Shown in pieces: positions 54,066 to 63,082 of a stretch of 64,000 nt of DNA (its first letter is position 1; each line of letters opens with the position of its first letter). Source of the stretch: Burkholderiales bacterium (lineage in GTDB: Bacteria > Pseudomonadota > Gammaproteobacteria > Burkholderiales > Burkholderiaceae_B). Both the position numbers and the translations under genes were made by a program. The stretch spans positions 1 through 64,000 of the forward strand of contig JAIXTE010000152.1 in assembly GCA_027484315.1 (NCBI GenBank). The letters are read 5' to 3'. The notes under the pieces were generated by a model. It did no database searches. It was not told the DNA's origin and saw only the letters and a list, made by a program, of their open reading frames with translations.

Positions 54066-54644
54066 ATGTCGTACCGCGTCTTCCGGCTGTTTCTTCCAGT
54101 TGCCCTGCTGCTACTTTCATTTTCTGGCATACCGAAAGCAGCGCAAGCCGAGAACAACCCCTGGCAAGTCTGGCAGCAAGCTGGTGTACACGCCATCATG
54201 CGGCACGCCACCGCCCCAGGCTTTGGCGACCCTGAAAACTTCAAACTGGGCCAATGCAATACCCAGCGCAATTTGAATGCTCAAGGGCTTGCCGAAGCCA
54301 AAGCATTGGGCAAACAGATTCAGGCCAATGGCATTTCGCCCAGCCGCATTTTTTCCAGCCAGTGGTGCCGTTGCCAAGACACTGCCCGGGCCTTGAACCT
54401 TGGGCTCGTGAATGATCTCCCCGCCCTGAATTCGTTTTTTGAAGAGCGGGGCAAAAGCAGCGAGCAAACCACCGCCCTGAAGGCACACATTGCCCAGTTG
54501 GCACCCGGCGACAAAGTGATCTATGTCACACACCAGGTCAACACCACCGCACTGACCGGGATTTACCCGGCATCGGGCGAAGTCATTTTGTTCAGGATGA
54601 ACGCTGACCAAAACATCGAAGTGGTAGGGCGCATCAAACCCTGA
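54066..54644 (+). CDS. Histidine phosphatase family protein, periplasmic
   Basis: 192 residues from ATG 54066 with GAGG just upstream. The signal peptide ends around AAQAENN. The catalytic core has VHAIMRHATAPG (the RHG-type motif with Ala/Thr changes) and the distal histidine in YVTHQVNTTAL, with WCRCQDTARAL between. It resembles a broad histidine phosphatase superfamily branch; the substrate is unknown. It sits after the TerC terminator and ends two bases before the convergent EamA gene. Confidence 0.82.
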   Translation: MSYRVFRLFLPVALLLLSFSGIPKAAQAENNPWQVWQQAGVHAIMRHATAPGFGDPENFKLGQCNTQRNLNAQGLAEAKALGKQIQANGISPSRIFSSQWCRCQDTARALNLGLVNDLPALNSFFEERGKSSEQTTALKAHIAQLAPGDKVIYVTHQVNTTALTGIYPASGEVILFRMNADQNIEVVGRIKP

Positions 54645-54646
54645 GC

Positions 54647-55543
54647 TTAACCAAGTGGTCTGGCTGACTGCCTGGCCCGGGTTACCAGCACGATGCCCAG
54701 CACCACCGGCACAATGCCCAGAAAGTCAGCCCAGTTCAAAGGCTCATTCAACAGCCATGCGCCGGCCAGCAACCCCAAGGGGGGCGTCAGGAAGAACCAC
54801 ACACTGGCAGCACTGGCACTGCCTTGCTCCAACAAATTGAACCACAGCTGATACCCGGTGATGGACACCACGAGCACCAGCCAGGCAAATGCACCCAAAA
54901 ACGACGGGGTCAAGGCCATGGCTGAGGGGTCTTCCGACCACAAGGCCACCGGCAGCAACAATACCCCACTGATCAGGATTTGAAAGCCAGTGCCAGTCAC
55001 CACATCGGTTCTTACCGGCCACTTCTTGTACAACACGGTACCGAAAGCCAGGGTGAACAAAGCCGCCAACACCAGCAAAAAACCCTCCAGCGTATCAGTG
55101 CTTGAGCCCATTCGATTTCGCACAATGTAGGCCACACCCAGGAAACCCAAAGCCAAACCCAGCAGCTTTTGGCGGGTCAGGGGTTCACGCAGCAAGAAAG
55201 CGGACAACACAGCCACCACAATCGGGTTGGCGCTGATCAAGATGGTGGACAAGCCCGAGGACAAACTGCCCATGCCTGTCCAGCTCAAACCCAGGTACAA
55301 GGCATGATTGAGCAAACCCAAGGTTCCAAGCACTGCCAATTCCTGCAGACGCATGGCACGCAAGCTGCCACGCCAATAGGCCCAAGCCAGCATCAATGCG
55401 CCGGCCACGAGAAAACGCGATGCGAGAAACAACAGGGGCGGGCTGTCCATCAAACCGATTTTTGCAGCCGGGAAGGCACTGGTCCAGATCAACACAAAGG
55501 GAAAAGCGAGGCTGGCATTGCGCAACAGGGGGGATTGATTCAT
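54647..55543 (-). CDS. EamA-type (DMT superfamily) permease
   Basis: 298 residues from ATG 55543; a start at 55570 would add nine. About ten membrane segments arranged as two EamA repeats: NASLAFPFVLIWTSAFPAAKIGLMDSPPLLFLASRFL and the second half SITGYQLWFNLLEQGSASAASVWFFLTPPLGLLAGAWLLNEPLNWADFLGIVPVVLGIVLV (split over the C-terminus). Such proteins export small metabolites or amino acids; the substrate is unknown. It is convergent with the histidine phosphatase. Confidence 0.9.
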   Translation of the reverse strand: MNQSPLLRNASLAFPFVLIWTSAFPAAKIGLMDSPPLLFLASRFLVAGALMLAWAYWRGSLRAMRLQELAVLGTLGLLNHALYLGLSWTGMGSLSSGLSTILISANPIVVAVLSAFLLREPLTRQKLLGLALGFLGVAYIVRNRMGSSTDTLEGFLLVLAALFTLAFGTVLYKKWPVRTDVVTGTGFQILISGVLLLPVALWSEDPSAMALTPSFLGAFAWLVLVVSITGYQLWFNLLEQGSASAASVWFFLTPPLGLLAGAWLLNEPLNWADFLGIVPVVLGIVLVTRARQSARPLG

Positions 55544-55674
55544 GTCAACACAACTTGAATGGCGTGCCACATTGTAATCAAGTCAGTGACATCACAGTGC
55601 GTTGTTTTTTCAGCTTGGTTTCAGGTGGGCTCACTACACTGGGGACCGTTGATACACACACTGGAGCTTAAAAA

Positions 55675-56004
55675 ATGAAAAACACATGGATCAAAACCCT
55701 ATCTGCCTTGGCCATTGCAGCTGCCATTCCCTTTGCTGCCCATGCCGACAGCGACCACCGCAGCAACGGCCAGCGCGATGCAGAAATCGTCAAAGCTTTC
55801 AGCCTGATCTCCGCTGAACAGGCCCGTGAAATCGCCTTGAAAGAATTCCCTGGCGTGGTCACCGAACTGGAACTCGATGACCGCGATTATGGCAAGGGCT
55901 GGAAATGGGAAGTGGAAGTGGTGAATGCCGACGGCAAGGAAGTGGAAGTGGACCTGGATGCAAAAACCGGCAAAGTTCTGAAAGTGGACAAAGACTGGTT
56001 CTAA
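55675..56004 (+). CDS. PepSY-domain periplasmic protein
   Basis: 109 residues with a signal peptide ending HADS. One PepSY domain covers residues 40-105: LISAEQAREIALKEFPGVVTELELDD, GKGWKWEVEVVNADGKEVEVDLDAKTGKVLKV. PepSY proteins often modulate proteases or act as periplasmic sensors or inhibitors. Its 3' end overlaps that of the convergent kinase by four bases, and a second PepSY gene lies on the other side of the kinase/regulator pair. Confidence 0.87.
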   Translation: MKNTWIKTLSALAIAAAIPFAAHADSDHRSNGQRDAEIVKAFSLISAEQAREIALKEFPGVVTELELDDRDYGKGWKWEVEVVNADGKEVEVDLDAKTGKVLKVDKDWF

Positions 56005-57347
56005 AGCAGCACACCGGGCTTGAAGTGCACACTCACTTCAAGCCCGGGACCCTGTTTGTTTACCCTTCCGGCCAAGCGGCCTGGCGATCTGAATTCAAGC
56101 CGAGCCTCGTAGGTGCCTGCAATGTCCTGTGCAATGGCAAGGCCAAGCCCACTTCCCGGCGTGGATTCATCGGCACGAAACCCGCGCTGGGTCAATTCAG
56201 CCACGGCTTCAGCCGTACAACCTGGGCCATCATCCACTACGGCCAGGGTATTGCCTTCCATCACAATCCACACCTCGCTGTGGGCCCATTTGGACGCGTT
56301 GTCCAACAAATTGCCAAACAACTCAAACAGGTCTTCCCGATCGCCAAGCAGCCTGACACCTTCCGGTACCTGCACAACAAATTGAAGTGATTTGTCCCGG
56401 TACAGGGCCCGACAACTGTTCACCAAGGCATCCAGAATTTCACGCAGGTCCACGCGCTGACCTGGCCGCAAATCACCCACCACGCGCACACGGGCTGTTT
56501 CGCGATCAATCAGGCGGGCCACTTCCTGGTTCAGGGTTTGTACTTCGCGGGCAAAGCCGGCTGTACCTGCCTCATCGCCCTCACTCAACTGGGACAAACG
56601 CGCCAGGCGGGTTTTCAAGGCATGCGCCAGGTTGCCCATGCCTTCACGTGAACGTTTCAGGCGCTGGTCGATGGCAGTCAACAGGCGGTTCAACTCGTTC
56701 ACCAAAGGCTTGATTTCATCCGGTCCGCGAAATTCAAGCTGGCCAATCTCGCCTTGCTGCAAACGCACCAATGCCGACTGCACATCGTTCAGCGGCTTGA
56801 GCGTGTTGAGCACAATCCAGCGTTGAATAAGCACCAATGCCAACAGGAACAGGGCTGAAAAGCCGGCATTGGCCAATTTGTAATCGGACAGGTTGTTCAG
56901 CAGTGGCGTGATGTCTCGGGCCATGGCAATGGTGAACTGTTGCCGGTCTTTCTGGTAAGTGCGGGCGTGCACCAGCAAACGCTGGCCGTCCGGGCCGGCC
57001 TGTCGGGTGGCCAAGGCCAACTCGTTGCTAGGGGCGGGCACAGTGAAATCAGCCCCCCACAGGGAACGGGAATAGCGCACCTCGTTCAGGTGCTGCAAGG
57101 CAAAGTAACTACCGGAATAGGGTTGCTGATAAGCAGGTGCAAGGCGGGTATTGTCCAATGCCAATTGGCCAGCAGCGTCAAACTCCACACCAGCCAGCAA
57201 CACCTCGCTGTCCTGTTGAAGCTGGTCCAGAAAATGATTTTCCAGCAAGCGTTCAATGGCCTGGGAAGACAGCCACCACTGGGCCAGCAGCAGCACCAGC
57301 AGACTGAGAATCAAGCCAAAAGACAGCCGGTTGCGCAGCGAATTCAA
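56001..57347 (-). CDS. PhoQ-like sensor histidine kinase
   Basis: 448 residues. TM1 at the N-terminus (LSFGLILSLLVLLLAQWW), a periplasmic sensor to about residue 160, and TM2 around 160-180 (LFLLALVLIQRWIVL). The H-box is GNLAHALKTRLARLSQL (PhoQ-type HisKA with LAHALKT), and the ATPase domain includes GNLLDNASKWAHSEV and VVDDGPGC, ending GSGLGLAIAQDIAGTYEAR. It pairs with the response regulator upstream with a four-base overlap. The signal is unknown. Confidence 0.9.
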   Translation of the reverse strand: MNSLRNRLSFGLILSLLVLLLAQWWLSSQAIERLLENHFLDQLQQDSEVLLAGVEFDAAGQLALDNTRLAPAYQQPYSGSYFALQHLNEVRYSRSLWGADFTVPAPSNELALATRQAGPDGQRLLVHARTYQKDRQQFTIAMARDITPLLNNLSDYKLANAGFSALFLLALVLIQRWIVLNTLKPLNDVQSALVRLQQGEIGQLEFRGPDEIKPLVNELNRLLTAIDQRLKRSREGMGNLAHALKTRLARLSQLSEGDEAGTAGFAREVQTLNQEVARLIDRETARVRVVGDLRPGQRVDLREILDALVNSCRALYRDKSLQFVVQVPEGVRLLGDREDLFELFGNLLDNASKWAHSEVWIVMEGNTLAVVDDGPGCTAEAVAELTQRGFRADESTPGSGLGLAIAQDIAGTYEARLEFRSPGRLAGRVNKQGPGLEVSVHFKPGVLL

Positions 57348-58012
57348 GGCGCGGGCTCAGCAAACACGTAACCTTGCCCCTTGCGGGTTTGTATCCACTG
57401 TGGGCCAATTTTCTTGCGCAGGCGGTTCACGTACACCTCCATCACATTGCTGTCCTTGTCGGCATCGTACTCATACACATGCTCGGTCAAGCGGGTTTTG
57501 CTCAAAGGCTGGCCAGCGTGCAGCATGAAATAGCGCAGCAAGCGGAACTCTGTGGCGGTCAGTTGTTGCGGCGGGTCGCTTTGCACCCGTACAGTTTGCT
57601 GGGTTTCGTCCAGTACCAGGCCCTTGGCATTCAATGTGTCAGGCGCGTTGCCAATGGATCGCTTTAAAACAGCGCTGATGCGGGCCAACAGTTCTTCAGT
57701 CTGAAAAGGCTTGGGCACATAATCGTCCGCCCCGGCATTGAAGCCTTCCACCTTTTCCTGCCAGGTGCCCCGCGCGGTCAGTAAAATCACCGGCAATTTC
57801 AAACCCTCAGCCCGCCATGCTTTCAACACGTCCAGGCCAGGCTTGCCGGGCAAGCCCAAATCAAGCACCACCAGGTCATAAGGTTCTATACTGCCCTGCG
57901 CCTGTGCCTCTCGACCGTCTTGCACCCAGTCGGCGGCATAACCGGCCTTGCCCAACTGTTTGTGCAGTTGTGCGCCAAGTACCGGGTCGTCTTCCACCAA
58001 CAACAATCGCAT
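57344..58012 (-). CDS. OmpR-family response regulator (PhoP/QseB-like)
   Basis: 222 residues. The receiver starts RLLLVEDDPVLGAQLHKQLGKAG with phospho-Asp in YDLVVLDLGLPGKPGLDVL. The winged-helix C-terminus has LTATEFRLLRYFMLHAGQPLSKTRLTEHVYEYDADKDSNVMEVYVNRLRKKIG. It probably controls the PepSY genes beside it and its own operon. It overlaps the kinase by four bases and lies five bases after the PepSY gene upstream. Confidence 0.92.
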   Translation of the reverse strand: MRLLLVEDDPVLGAQLHKQLGKAGYAADWVQDGREAQAQGSIEPYDLVVLDLGLPGKPGLDVLKAWRAEGLKLPVILLTARGTWQEKVEGFNAGADDYVPKPFQTEELLARISAVLKRSIGNAPDTLNAKGLVLDETQQTVRVQSDPPQQLTATEFRLLRYFMLHAGQPLSKTRLTEHVYEYDADKDSNVMEVYVNRLRKKIGPQWIQTRKGQGYVFAEPAP

Positions 58013-58017
58013 GGCCT

Positions 58018-58335
58018 TCAGTCGTCCTGTTCCAGTTCAATCAAGCGGCCTGTTCTGGCATCCAGCTTCATTTCCCAGACCCGGCCTCGAGCGTCCAGCA
58101 ATTCTATTTCATAAATCAGGCGACCGTTGTCATCATCCAGATCGGTATCGAGGATGCGGCCTTGTTTCACCGCGCGCGCGTGGTTGTAGATCTGGTCAAG
58201 CGAAAGAATTTCTCCACTGCGTTGCAATCGGCGAATGCGTTTGTCATCGTCGTCGGCATGGGCCAAGGGCGGCAGTGCAACTGCACAGGCCATTGCAGAA
58301 CCAAACAACAGGAGAAGGAGGGCGCGGGTTTTCAT
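58018..58335 (-). CDS. PepSY-domain periplasmic protein, second
   Basis: 105 residues. The signal peptide ends near VALPPLAHADDDD, followed by DKRIRRLQRSGEILSLDQIYNHARAVKQGRILDTDLDDDNGRLIYEIELLDARGRVWEMKLDARTGRLIELEQDD, a PepSY domain that makes up the mature protein. It is the first gene of an apparent PepSY-regulator-kinase operon; the distance to the regulator is five bases. Confidence 0.88.
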   Translation of the reverse strand: MKTRALLLLLFGSAMACAVALPPLAHADDDDKRIRRLQRSGEILSLDQIYNHARAVKQGRILDTDLDDDNGRLIYEIELLDARGRVWEMKLDARTGRLIELEQDD

Positions 58336-58388
58336 GGTGGAAGCTACTTTAAACCATCCACCTGAACCGAAGCTTAAAAAGACAGGAT

Positions 58389-58904
58389 TTAGGACTTGCT
58401 TGGACTGCTGCTCGATTCAACCAGGCGAGGTTGTTCGTCATCTGGCCATTCAAAGCTGTAAAAACCTTCCTTTCCGTTGATGATGTAATCGAACTGCCCA
58501 CTGACCGACTGACCATTCACTTCAAGATTGAAAGCACAGCGGTTAGGGGCCTCGCAGCCATGGCGCTGCACCAGTTGCGACACCGCAGGGTCAATCAAGG
58601 GGGCGGTGTGCAAGCCATCCGGGGTCATGAAGTACACCCCGGCGTCTTTTCCGCAATGGTTTTCAATCAGGGTCAGACCAACTCCTTCAAAACGGAATTC
58701 ACAATCGTTTTTTGACACATATGCCAGTGTTTGCTGATGGGCGGCCTTGTTCTGGCAAGACGACACACCAAACAGTATTACCGCAGCAATCACCATCAGG
58801 CTGAACACCACGAAAAGAAACTTGCCCAGTTTTCCCATAAACGAACCACGGTTGCGGTGCGAGTCAAACGACAAGGAGCGTGACCTGTTGCGTTGGTTGA
58901 ACAT
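58389..58904 (-). CDS. Hypothetical membrane-anchored protein with C-terminal extracytoplasmic domain
   Basis: 171 residues from ATG 58904, with AGAAGGT just upstream; longer frames from 59027 lack support. A membrane segment is at residues 23-47 (GKLGKFLFVVFSLMVIAAVILFGVSS). The outer part has several Cys residues in short motifs (KNDCEFRF, ENHCGKDAG, HGCEAPNRCAF) that could form disulfides. The family is not recognised. It lies between two regulatory operons, 53 bases before the PepSY gene on the same strand. Confidence 0.7.
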   Translation of the reverse strand: MFNQRNRSRSLSFDSHRNRGSFMGKLGKFLFVVFSLMVIAAVILFGVSSCQNKAAHQQTLAYVSKNDCEFRFEGVGLTLIENHCGKDAGVYFMTPDGLHTAPLIDPAVSQLVQRHGCEAPNRCAFNLEVNGQSVSGQFDYIINGKEGFYSFEWPDDEQPRLVESSSSPSKS

Positions 58905-59118
58905 GGCGAAACCTTCTGATGTGAAGTAAAGAGTTTGACAATGAAGTCCCATCTTTCTCAACGTGACAGGTCGGTCTGCGTTTACAGTCGCTTGGATCAA
59001 GGCGGAGGTTTTTGCAAAACCAGCCATGGGCCTGCCTTTGCGGGATCAGCACAAGCACGCCAATTTGTATCATCAGTTTGGGTGAACACACTCACCCGAT
59101 TAAGGCAGTCAGCCCAGC

Positions 59119-60441
59119 TTATCCCTGAATTGTGAAACCGATCTGAACCCATTCGCCATCGCAATGGGCAAAAGGTTCTCCGCCGTGCAACCGGGCAATG
59201 GCCGCCACAATCGCCAGACCCAGACCGTGGTTGTGCCCACTTTCATTGCGCGATTGATCCACCCGGTAAAATGGTTCGAACAAATGCGGAATGCTGGGTT
59301 CGGGAATGCACACGCCCTTGTTGCTGACCGTGATGCGCACGTGCCCGGCAACTGCAGCTTTGTCAATCCGGATCTGGATCACACTGCCTTCCTGCGCATA
59401 GCGTGCAGCGTTGGAAAGCAGGTTGGACATGGCGCGCTTGATCAATTCGGAATCCACGCGCACCGCGGCATCGCCTTGAACTTCAAAGTTCAGCTGTTTT
59501 TCTTCCAGCATGGCCTCCATGTAATCCACCACCGTCATGACCAGCTCACTGAGCTTGTCGACCTGGCGGAAATTGTTATATTGCCCCTGACTGGCATGCG
59601 AGAGGAACAACATGCTCTGGATGATGCGGTTCATGCGCTGCAATTCTTCAAGGTGGCTGTGAAGTGCCTCCCGAAGCTGCTCGGGATCAAGCGATTTTTC
59701 ACGCAGCAGCAGCTCGTGGCTGACTGTGAGGCTGGACAGGGGCGTATTCAACTCGTGGGCCACATTGGAATTGAATGAACGCAATTGATCGTGAAAATAC
59801 CCCACCTTCCCCATCAGCTTGTTGAACTGGTCAATCACCGGGTAAAGCTCTTCGGGCTCATTGTCGCTTTTAATGCGCGCACGCAAATCCGAGGGATCAA
59901 AGTCGGCAATCCGGCGACCGAATGTATTCAAGGGCTTCAACTCGAACCGGGCCAGCGTGCCGCTCACCGCCATGATCACAAAACCCCACACCACCGTAAC
60001 GCCTGCAAACAGCAAGGCCACAAAGTTCAAAAAGCGCTTGTCTTCAGACACATCCAGCGCGAGTTCCAGGTCGCGCATGGGCATGGTGCCTTCCAAAGCC
60101 ATCAGTGAATGCATGGTGGTGGCCTTGTGCTTGACCTGGCTTAACAGCACTTGGGGGCCGTACAACACCTTGCCATTCTCCCCGTGCACCTTGGCGCGCA
60201 CATTGCCCAGGCTCAACAACAATTCATCCACACGCCCCCACATGTCGGTGGGCTCCAGCTCGCTGTTCCTGGCAAGCACTTGTTCAATGCTTGAAGCAGC
60301 CCGGCTCAGCGTCTCCTGGTGCCGCATGTCCTGCCACATGTGAATGGCCTGAAAGCTGATGATGGCGATCATCGCGACACCCAGCGTACTGAAAATCGAC
60401 ATTTGCAGGGCCGAGCGCCAAGCCATCGAACGTCTTTTCAC
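59119..60441 (-). CDS. Heavy-metal-type sensor histidine kinase (CusS/IrlS-like)
   Basis: 440 residues. TM1 about 15-35, periplasmic region, TM2 about 140-165 (NFVALLFAGVTVVWGFVIMAVSG), then a HAMP-like linker. The H-box is NVAHELNTPLSSLTVSHELLL, and the ATPase domain has MSNLLSNAARYAQEG, EPSIPHLFEPFYRVDQSRNE and HNHGLGLAIVAAIARLHGG. Family similarity to CusS is by sequence style plus the adjoining CusR-like regulator. The metal is not determined. It overlaps the regulator by four bases. Confidence 0.88.
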   Translation of the reverse strand: MKRRSMAWRSALQMSIFSTLGVAMIAIISFQAIHMWQDMRHQETLSRAASSIEQVLARNSELEPTDMWGRVDELLLSLGNVRAKVHGENGKVLYGPQVLLSQVKHKATTMHSLMALEGTMPMRDLELALDVSEDKRFLNFVALLFAGVTVVWGFVIMAVSGTLARFELKPLNTFGRRIADFDPSDLRARIKSDNEPEELYPVIDQFNKLMGKVGYFHDQLRSFNSNVAHELNTPLSSLTVSHELLLREKSLDPEQLREALHSHLEELQRMNRIIQSMLFLSHASQGQYNNFRQVDKLSELVMTVVDYMEAMLEEKQLNFEVQGDAAVRVDSELIKRAMSNLLSNAARYAQEGSVIQIRIDKAAVAGHVRITVSNKGVCIPEPSIPHLFEPFYRVDQSRNESGHNHGLGLAIVAAIARLHGGEPFAHCDGEWVQIGFTIQG

Positions 60442-61139
60442 GCCTCATTCTCCACAGCGCGTTGCTCAAGCACATAACCCATGCCCCGCACGGTGTGCAG
60501 CAAAGGTTGATCGAACGGGTCATCCATTTTGCCGCGCAGGCGCCGAACCGCCACATCCACCACATTGGTTTCACTGTCAAAGTGCATGTCCCACACCAAC
60601 TCGGCCAGTTCAGTTCGTGACAACACTTCACCCTGCCTGCGCAGCAACAGCCACAACAGGCTGAATTCCTTGGCCGTCAGCCGCAAGTCCTGTCCCGCCC
60701 TGCGGGCTTGGCGTTTCATGGCATCCAGTTCAAGGTCGGCCAGGCTCAAGTGGCTGCTGTCCGAACCTGCACTGGGCTTGCCTTGCGCACGCCGCGCCAA
60801 CGCATGAACACGGGCCACCAGTTCGGAAAAGGCAAAGGGCTTGGTGAGGTAATCATCCGCGCCAGCCTGCAGGCCCTTCACCCGGTCTTCCACCATGGCG
60901 CGCGCGGTCAGCATCAAAACGGGAATGTCCATGGTTTGGCGCAAGGCCGCCAGCACACCCAAACCGTCAAGGTCAGGCAACATGCCATCGAGAATGATCA
61001 GTTCATAATGACCCTCGGTGGCCAGGTGCAAACCATCAATACCGCGATGCGCGACATCGACCACAAAGCCTTCGGAGTTCAGACCCTTTTGCAAATAGCT
61101 CGCCAGTTTTTTTTCGTCTTCAATGACCAGGATTTTCAT
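60438..61139 (-). CDS. Heavy-metal response regulator, CusR/CopR/IrlR family
   Basis: 233 residues. The receiver begins MKILVIEDEKKLASYLQKGLNSEGFVVDVAHRGIDGLHLA with Asp in LIILDGMLPDLDGLGVL. The winged helix holds LTAKEFSLLWLLLRRQGEVLSRTELAELVWDMHFDSETNVVDVAVRRLRGKMDDPF, nearly the CusR signature. A 16-base palindrome lies about 70 bases upstream. The usual outputs are copper, zinc or cadmium efflux genes; the RND permease at the right edge is a possible target. Confidence 0.92.
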   Translation of the reverse strand: MKILVIEDEKKLASYLQKGLNSEGFVVDVAHRGIDGLHLATEGHYELIILDGMLPDLDGLGVLAALRQTMDIPVLMLTARAMVEDRVKGLQAGADDYLTKPFAFSELVARVHALARRAQGKPSAGSDSSHLSLADLELDAMKRQARRAGQDLRLTAKEFSLLWLLLRRQGEVLSRTELAELVWDMHFDSETNVVDVAVRRLRGKMDDPFDQPLLHTVRGMGYVLEQRAVENEA

Positions 61140-61206
61140 GACGGGCAGATCGCTTTGCGAAGGATGGACAAGCTTTGAAGTATAGAAGGGTGGCCCTGTT
61201 TTTTAA

Positions 61207-61222
61207 ATTACAAATTTGTAAT
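61207..61222. promoter_or_regulatory. 16-base palindrome in the CusR-like promoter region
   Basis: ATTACAAATTTGTAAT is a perfect palindrome between the regulator and the divergent periplasmic gene. It resembles the TTACA..TGTAA-type boxes of CusR/CopR-like regulators, so it may be the regulator's own site. Confidence 0.55.
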
Positions 61223-61328
61223 GTTCCTGTGGGGGCTTGGTCATTCGTGAATGCGTAAAGTGCAACTCATGCCAACGCAACAACGCTGCGGCAAATAGTT
61301 AAAAAACAATCCATTCAGGAGATTTACC

Positions 61329-61640
61329 ATGAACGCACGTCAATTGATCGCCACTTCCGTACTCGCCATTTCCGCTACCGTACCCGCTGTTGTAATGGCC
61401 AGCCCAGCAACCCATCAAGGCGATGGTACATCGCATGTTTACAGTGTGAGCCAGCAGCGTGACCAGATCACTCGCCAGACTGTGTTGAATGAATACCAGC
61501 AAGCTGTGAAGTCCGGTGAAATCACCTCCTTGAGCGGTGATGCCACCGTGGCCCAGCAAGTTGGCAAATCAAACGCCACCCGTGCTGATGTACTGGGCAA
61601 AATCATGGGCGCCAACTTGAATGAAGGCGATGCCAGCTGA
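61329..61640 (+). CDS. Small secreted protein, DUF4148-like
   Basis: 103 residues. The signal peptide ends near VVMASPATHQGD. The mature 75 residues (TRQTVLNEYQQAVKSGEITSLSGDATVAQQVGK) look like the short helical DUF4148-type proteins common in Burkholderiales, function unknown. A purine-rich AGGAG precedes the start. It is divergent from the CusR-like regulator and shares its promoter region, so metal control is possible. A terminator follows. Confidence 0.75.
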   Translation: MNARQLIATSVLAISATVPAVVMASPATHQGDGTSHVYSVSQQRDQITRQTVLNEYQQAVKSGEITSLSGDATVAQQVGKSNATRADVLGKIMGANLNEGDAS

Positions 61641-61681
61641 TTGCTGAACAAACCAAAAAACCGGTCTGATTGACGGTTTTC

Positions 61682-61720
61682 AAAGGGCGCTTGTGATTCC
61701 CCGCACAAGCGCCTTTTGTT
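61682..61720 (+). terminator. Terminator after the small secreted protein gene
   Basis: GGCGCTTGTG (61686-61695) and CACAAGCGCC (61704-61713) form a perfect 10-base stem followed by TTTTGTTTT. It ends upstream of the AarF gene start. Confidence 0.85.
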
Positions 61721-61756
61721 TTAAGATGAAGTTCAGCCCGCATCAAGCAGTGTCCC

Positions 61757-63082
61757 ATGCCTTCCAAGAAAACGCCCCCTGAACACAACACCAGCCAGGA
61801 AATGGCCGTGCCATCCGGACGGTTTGCCCGCCTGAGCCGATTTGGCGCGCTGGCCACCTCCGTGGCAGGTTCTGTCGTTAAAAACGGCACCAAGCAACTG
61901 GCCCAAGGCAAACGCCCCAAATTAAGCAGCCTGTTGCTGACCCCGAAAAATGCCCTGCGCGTGGCCGATCAACTGGCACAACTGCGCGGTGCAGCAATGA
62001 AACTGGGTCAGCTGGTTTCGATGGATGCTGGCGACATGCTGCCACCCCAACTGGCTGAAATTCTGGCCAAACTTCGGCAAGACGCCAAGCACATGCCCCG
62101 AGCGCAATTGCTGAAAGTGCTTGAAAGCGAATGGGGCCCGCAGTGGCGCGAGCGGGTGCGGGAATTCAACTTGACACCGATTGCTGCAGCTTCGATTGGC
62201 CAGGTGCACGAGGCCATTTCACTGGAAGGTGAAAAACTGGCCATCAAGATTCAATACCCGGGTGTGCGCGACAGCATCGACAGCGACATCGACAACGTGG
62301 CCACCATTTTGCGTTTCACTGGCCTGGTACCCAAAACCTTCGACCTGGCTGCCCTGCTGGAGGAAGCCAAAAAACAGCTGCATGAAGAAGCCGACTACCT
62401 GCGTGAAGCCCAGTGCATCGTGCAATACACCGCAGCCTTGGGCCAGGATGACCGTTTTGAAATTCCCACCGTGAATGAAACGCTGACCACCCGGGGAATT
62501 TTGGCCATGCGCTTTGTGGAGGGTGTGCCGATTGAATCCATGGCACATGCCACTCAGCCGGTTCGCGACAGAATTGCCACCACCCTGTTTGAATTGCTGT
62601 TCAAGGAATTGCTGGGCGTGCGCCTGATGCAAACCGACCCCAACTTCGCCAATTACCGGTACAACCCGAAAACCGGCAGGGTAGTGTTGCTCGACTTTGG
62701 GGCCACACGCAGTTTTGATCAAGCCTTGGTGAACGGCTATGTGGCGGTGATGAAAGCCGCACAGGCCGGCAGCCGCAGCGCAATGGACGCCGCTGCCCGA
62801 CAAATTGGCTACTTTGACAACACCACGCAAGCCCACCACCGGGAACTGGTGCTGGACCTGATGGAAATGGCCTGCGAGCCGCTGTGCACAAAGGGCGCAT
62901 TCGACTTTGGCAACACAGACCTTGCTGCCCGCATTCGTGACAAGGGATTTGAGCTGGGCGAGGACAGAAAATTCTGGCATGCCCCGCCCATTGACTGCCT
63001 GTTCATACACCGCAAACTGGGTGGCCTGTTTTTGCTGGTTACCCGACTGAAAGCGCGCGTTGATGTTGCTCAGTGCGTTTAA
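61757..63082 (+). CDS. ABC1/AarF/UbiB-family atypical kinase
   Basis: 441 residues. The ABC1 KxGQ motif is in AAMKLGQLVSMDAGD (Lys82, Gln85). Family features continue with ASIGQVHEA, the Ala-rich-like QYPGVRDSIDSDIDNV, the catalytic-like HEEADYLREAQCI, and VVLLDFGATRSFDQ, the DFG-type metal site. It resembles the COQ8/ADCK3 family linked to ubiquinone biosynthesis. No other ubi gene is nearby, and ABC1 paralogues outside the ubi cluster are common, so the role is not assigned. Confidence 0.9.
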   Translation: MPSKKTPPEHNTSQEMAVPSGRFARLSRFGALATSVAGSVVKNGTKQLAQGKRPKLSSLLLTPKNALRVADQLAQLRGAAMKLGQLVSMDAGDMLPPQLAEILAKLRQDAKHMPRAQLLKVLESEWGPQWRERVREFNLTPIAAASIGQVHEAISLEGEKLAIKIQYPGVRDSIDSDIDNVATILRFTGLVPKTFDLAALLEEAKKQLHEEADYLREAQCIVQYTAALGQDDRFEIPTVNETLTTRGILAMRFVEGVPIESMAHATQPVRDRIATTLFELLFKELLGVRLMQTDPNFANYRYNPKTGRVVLLDFGATRSFDQALVNGYVAVMKAAQAGSRSAMDAAARQIGYFDNTTQAHHRELVLDLMEMACEPLCTKGAFDFGNTDLAARIRDKGFELGEDRKFWHAPPIDCLFIHRKLGGLFLLVTRLKARVDVAQCV

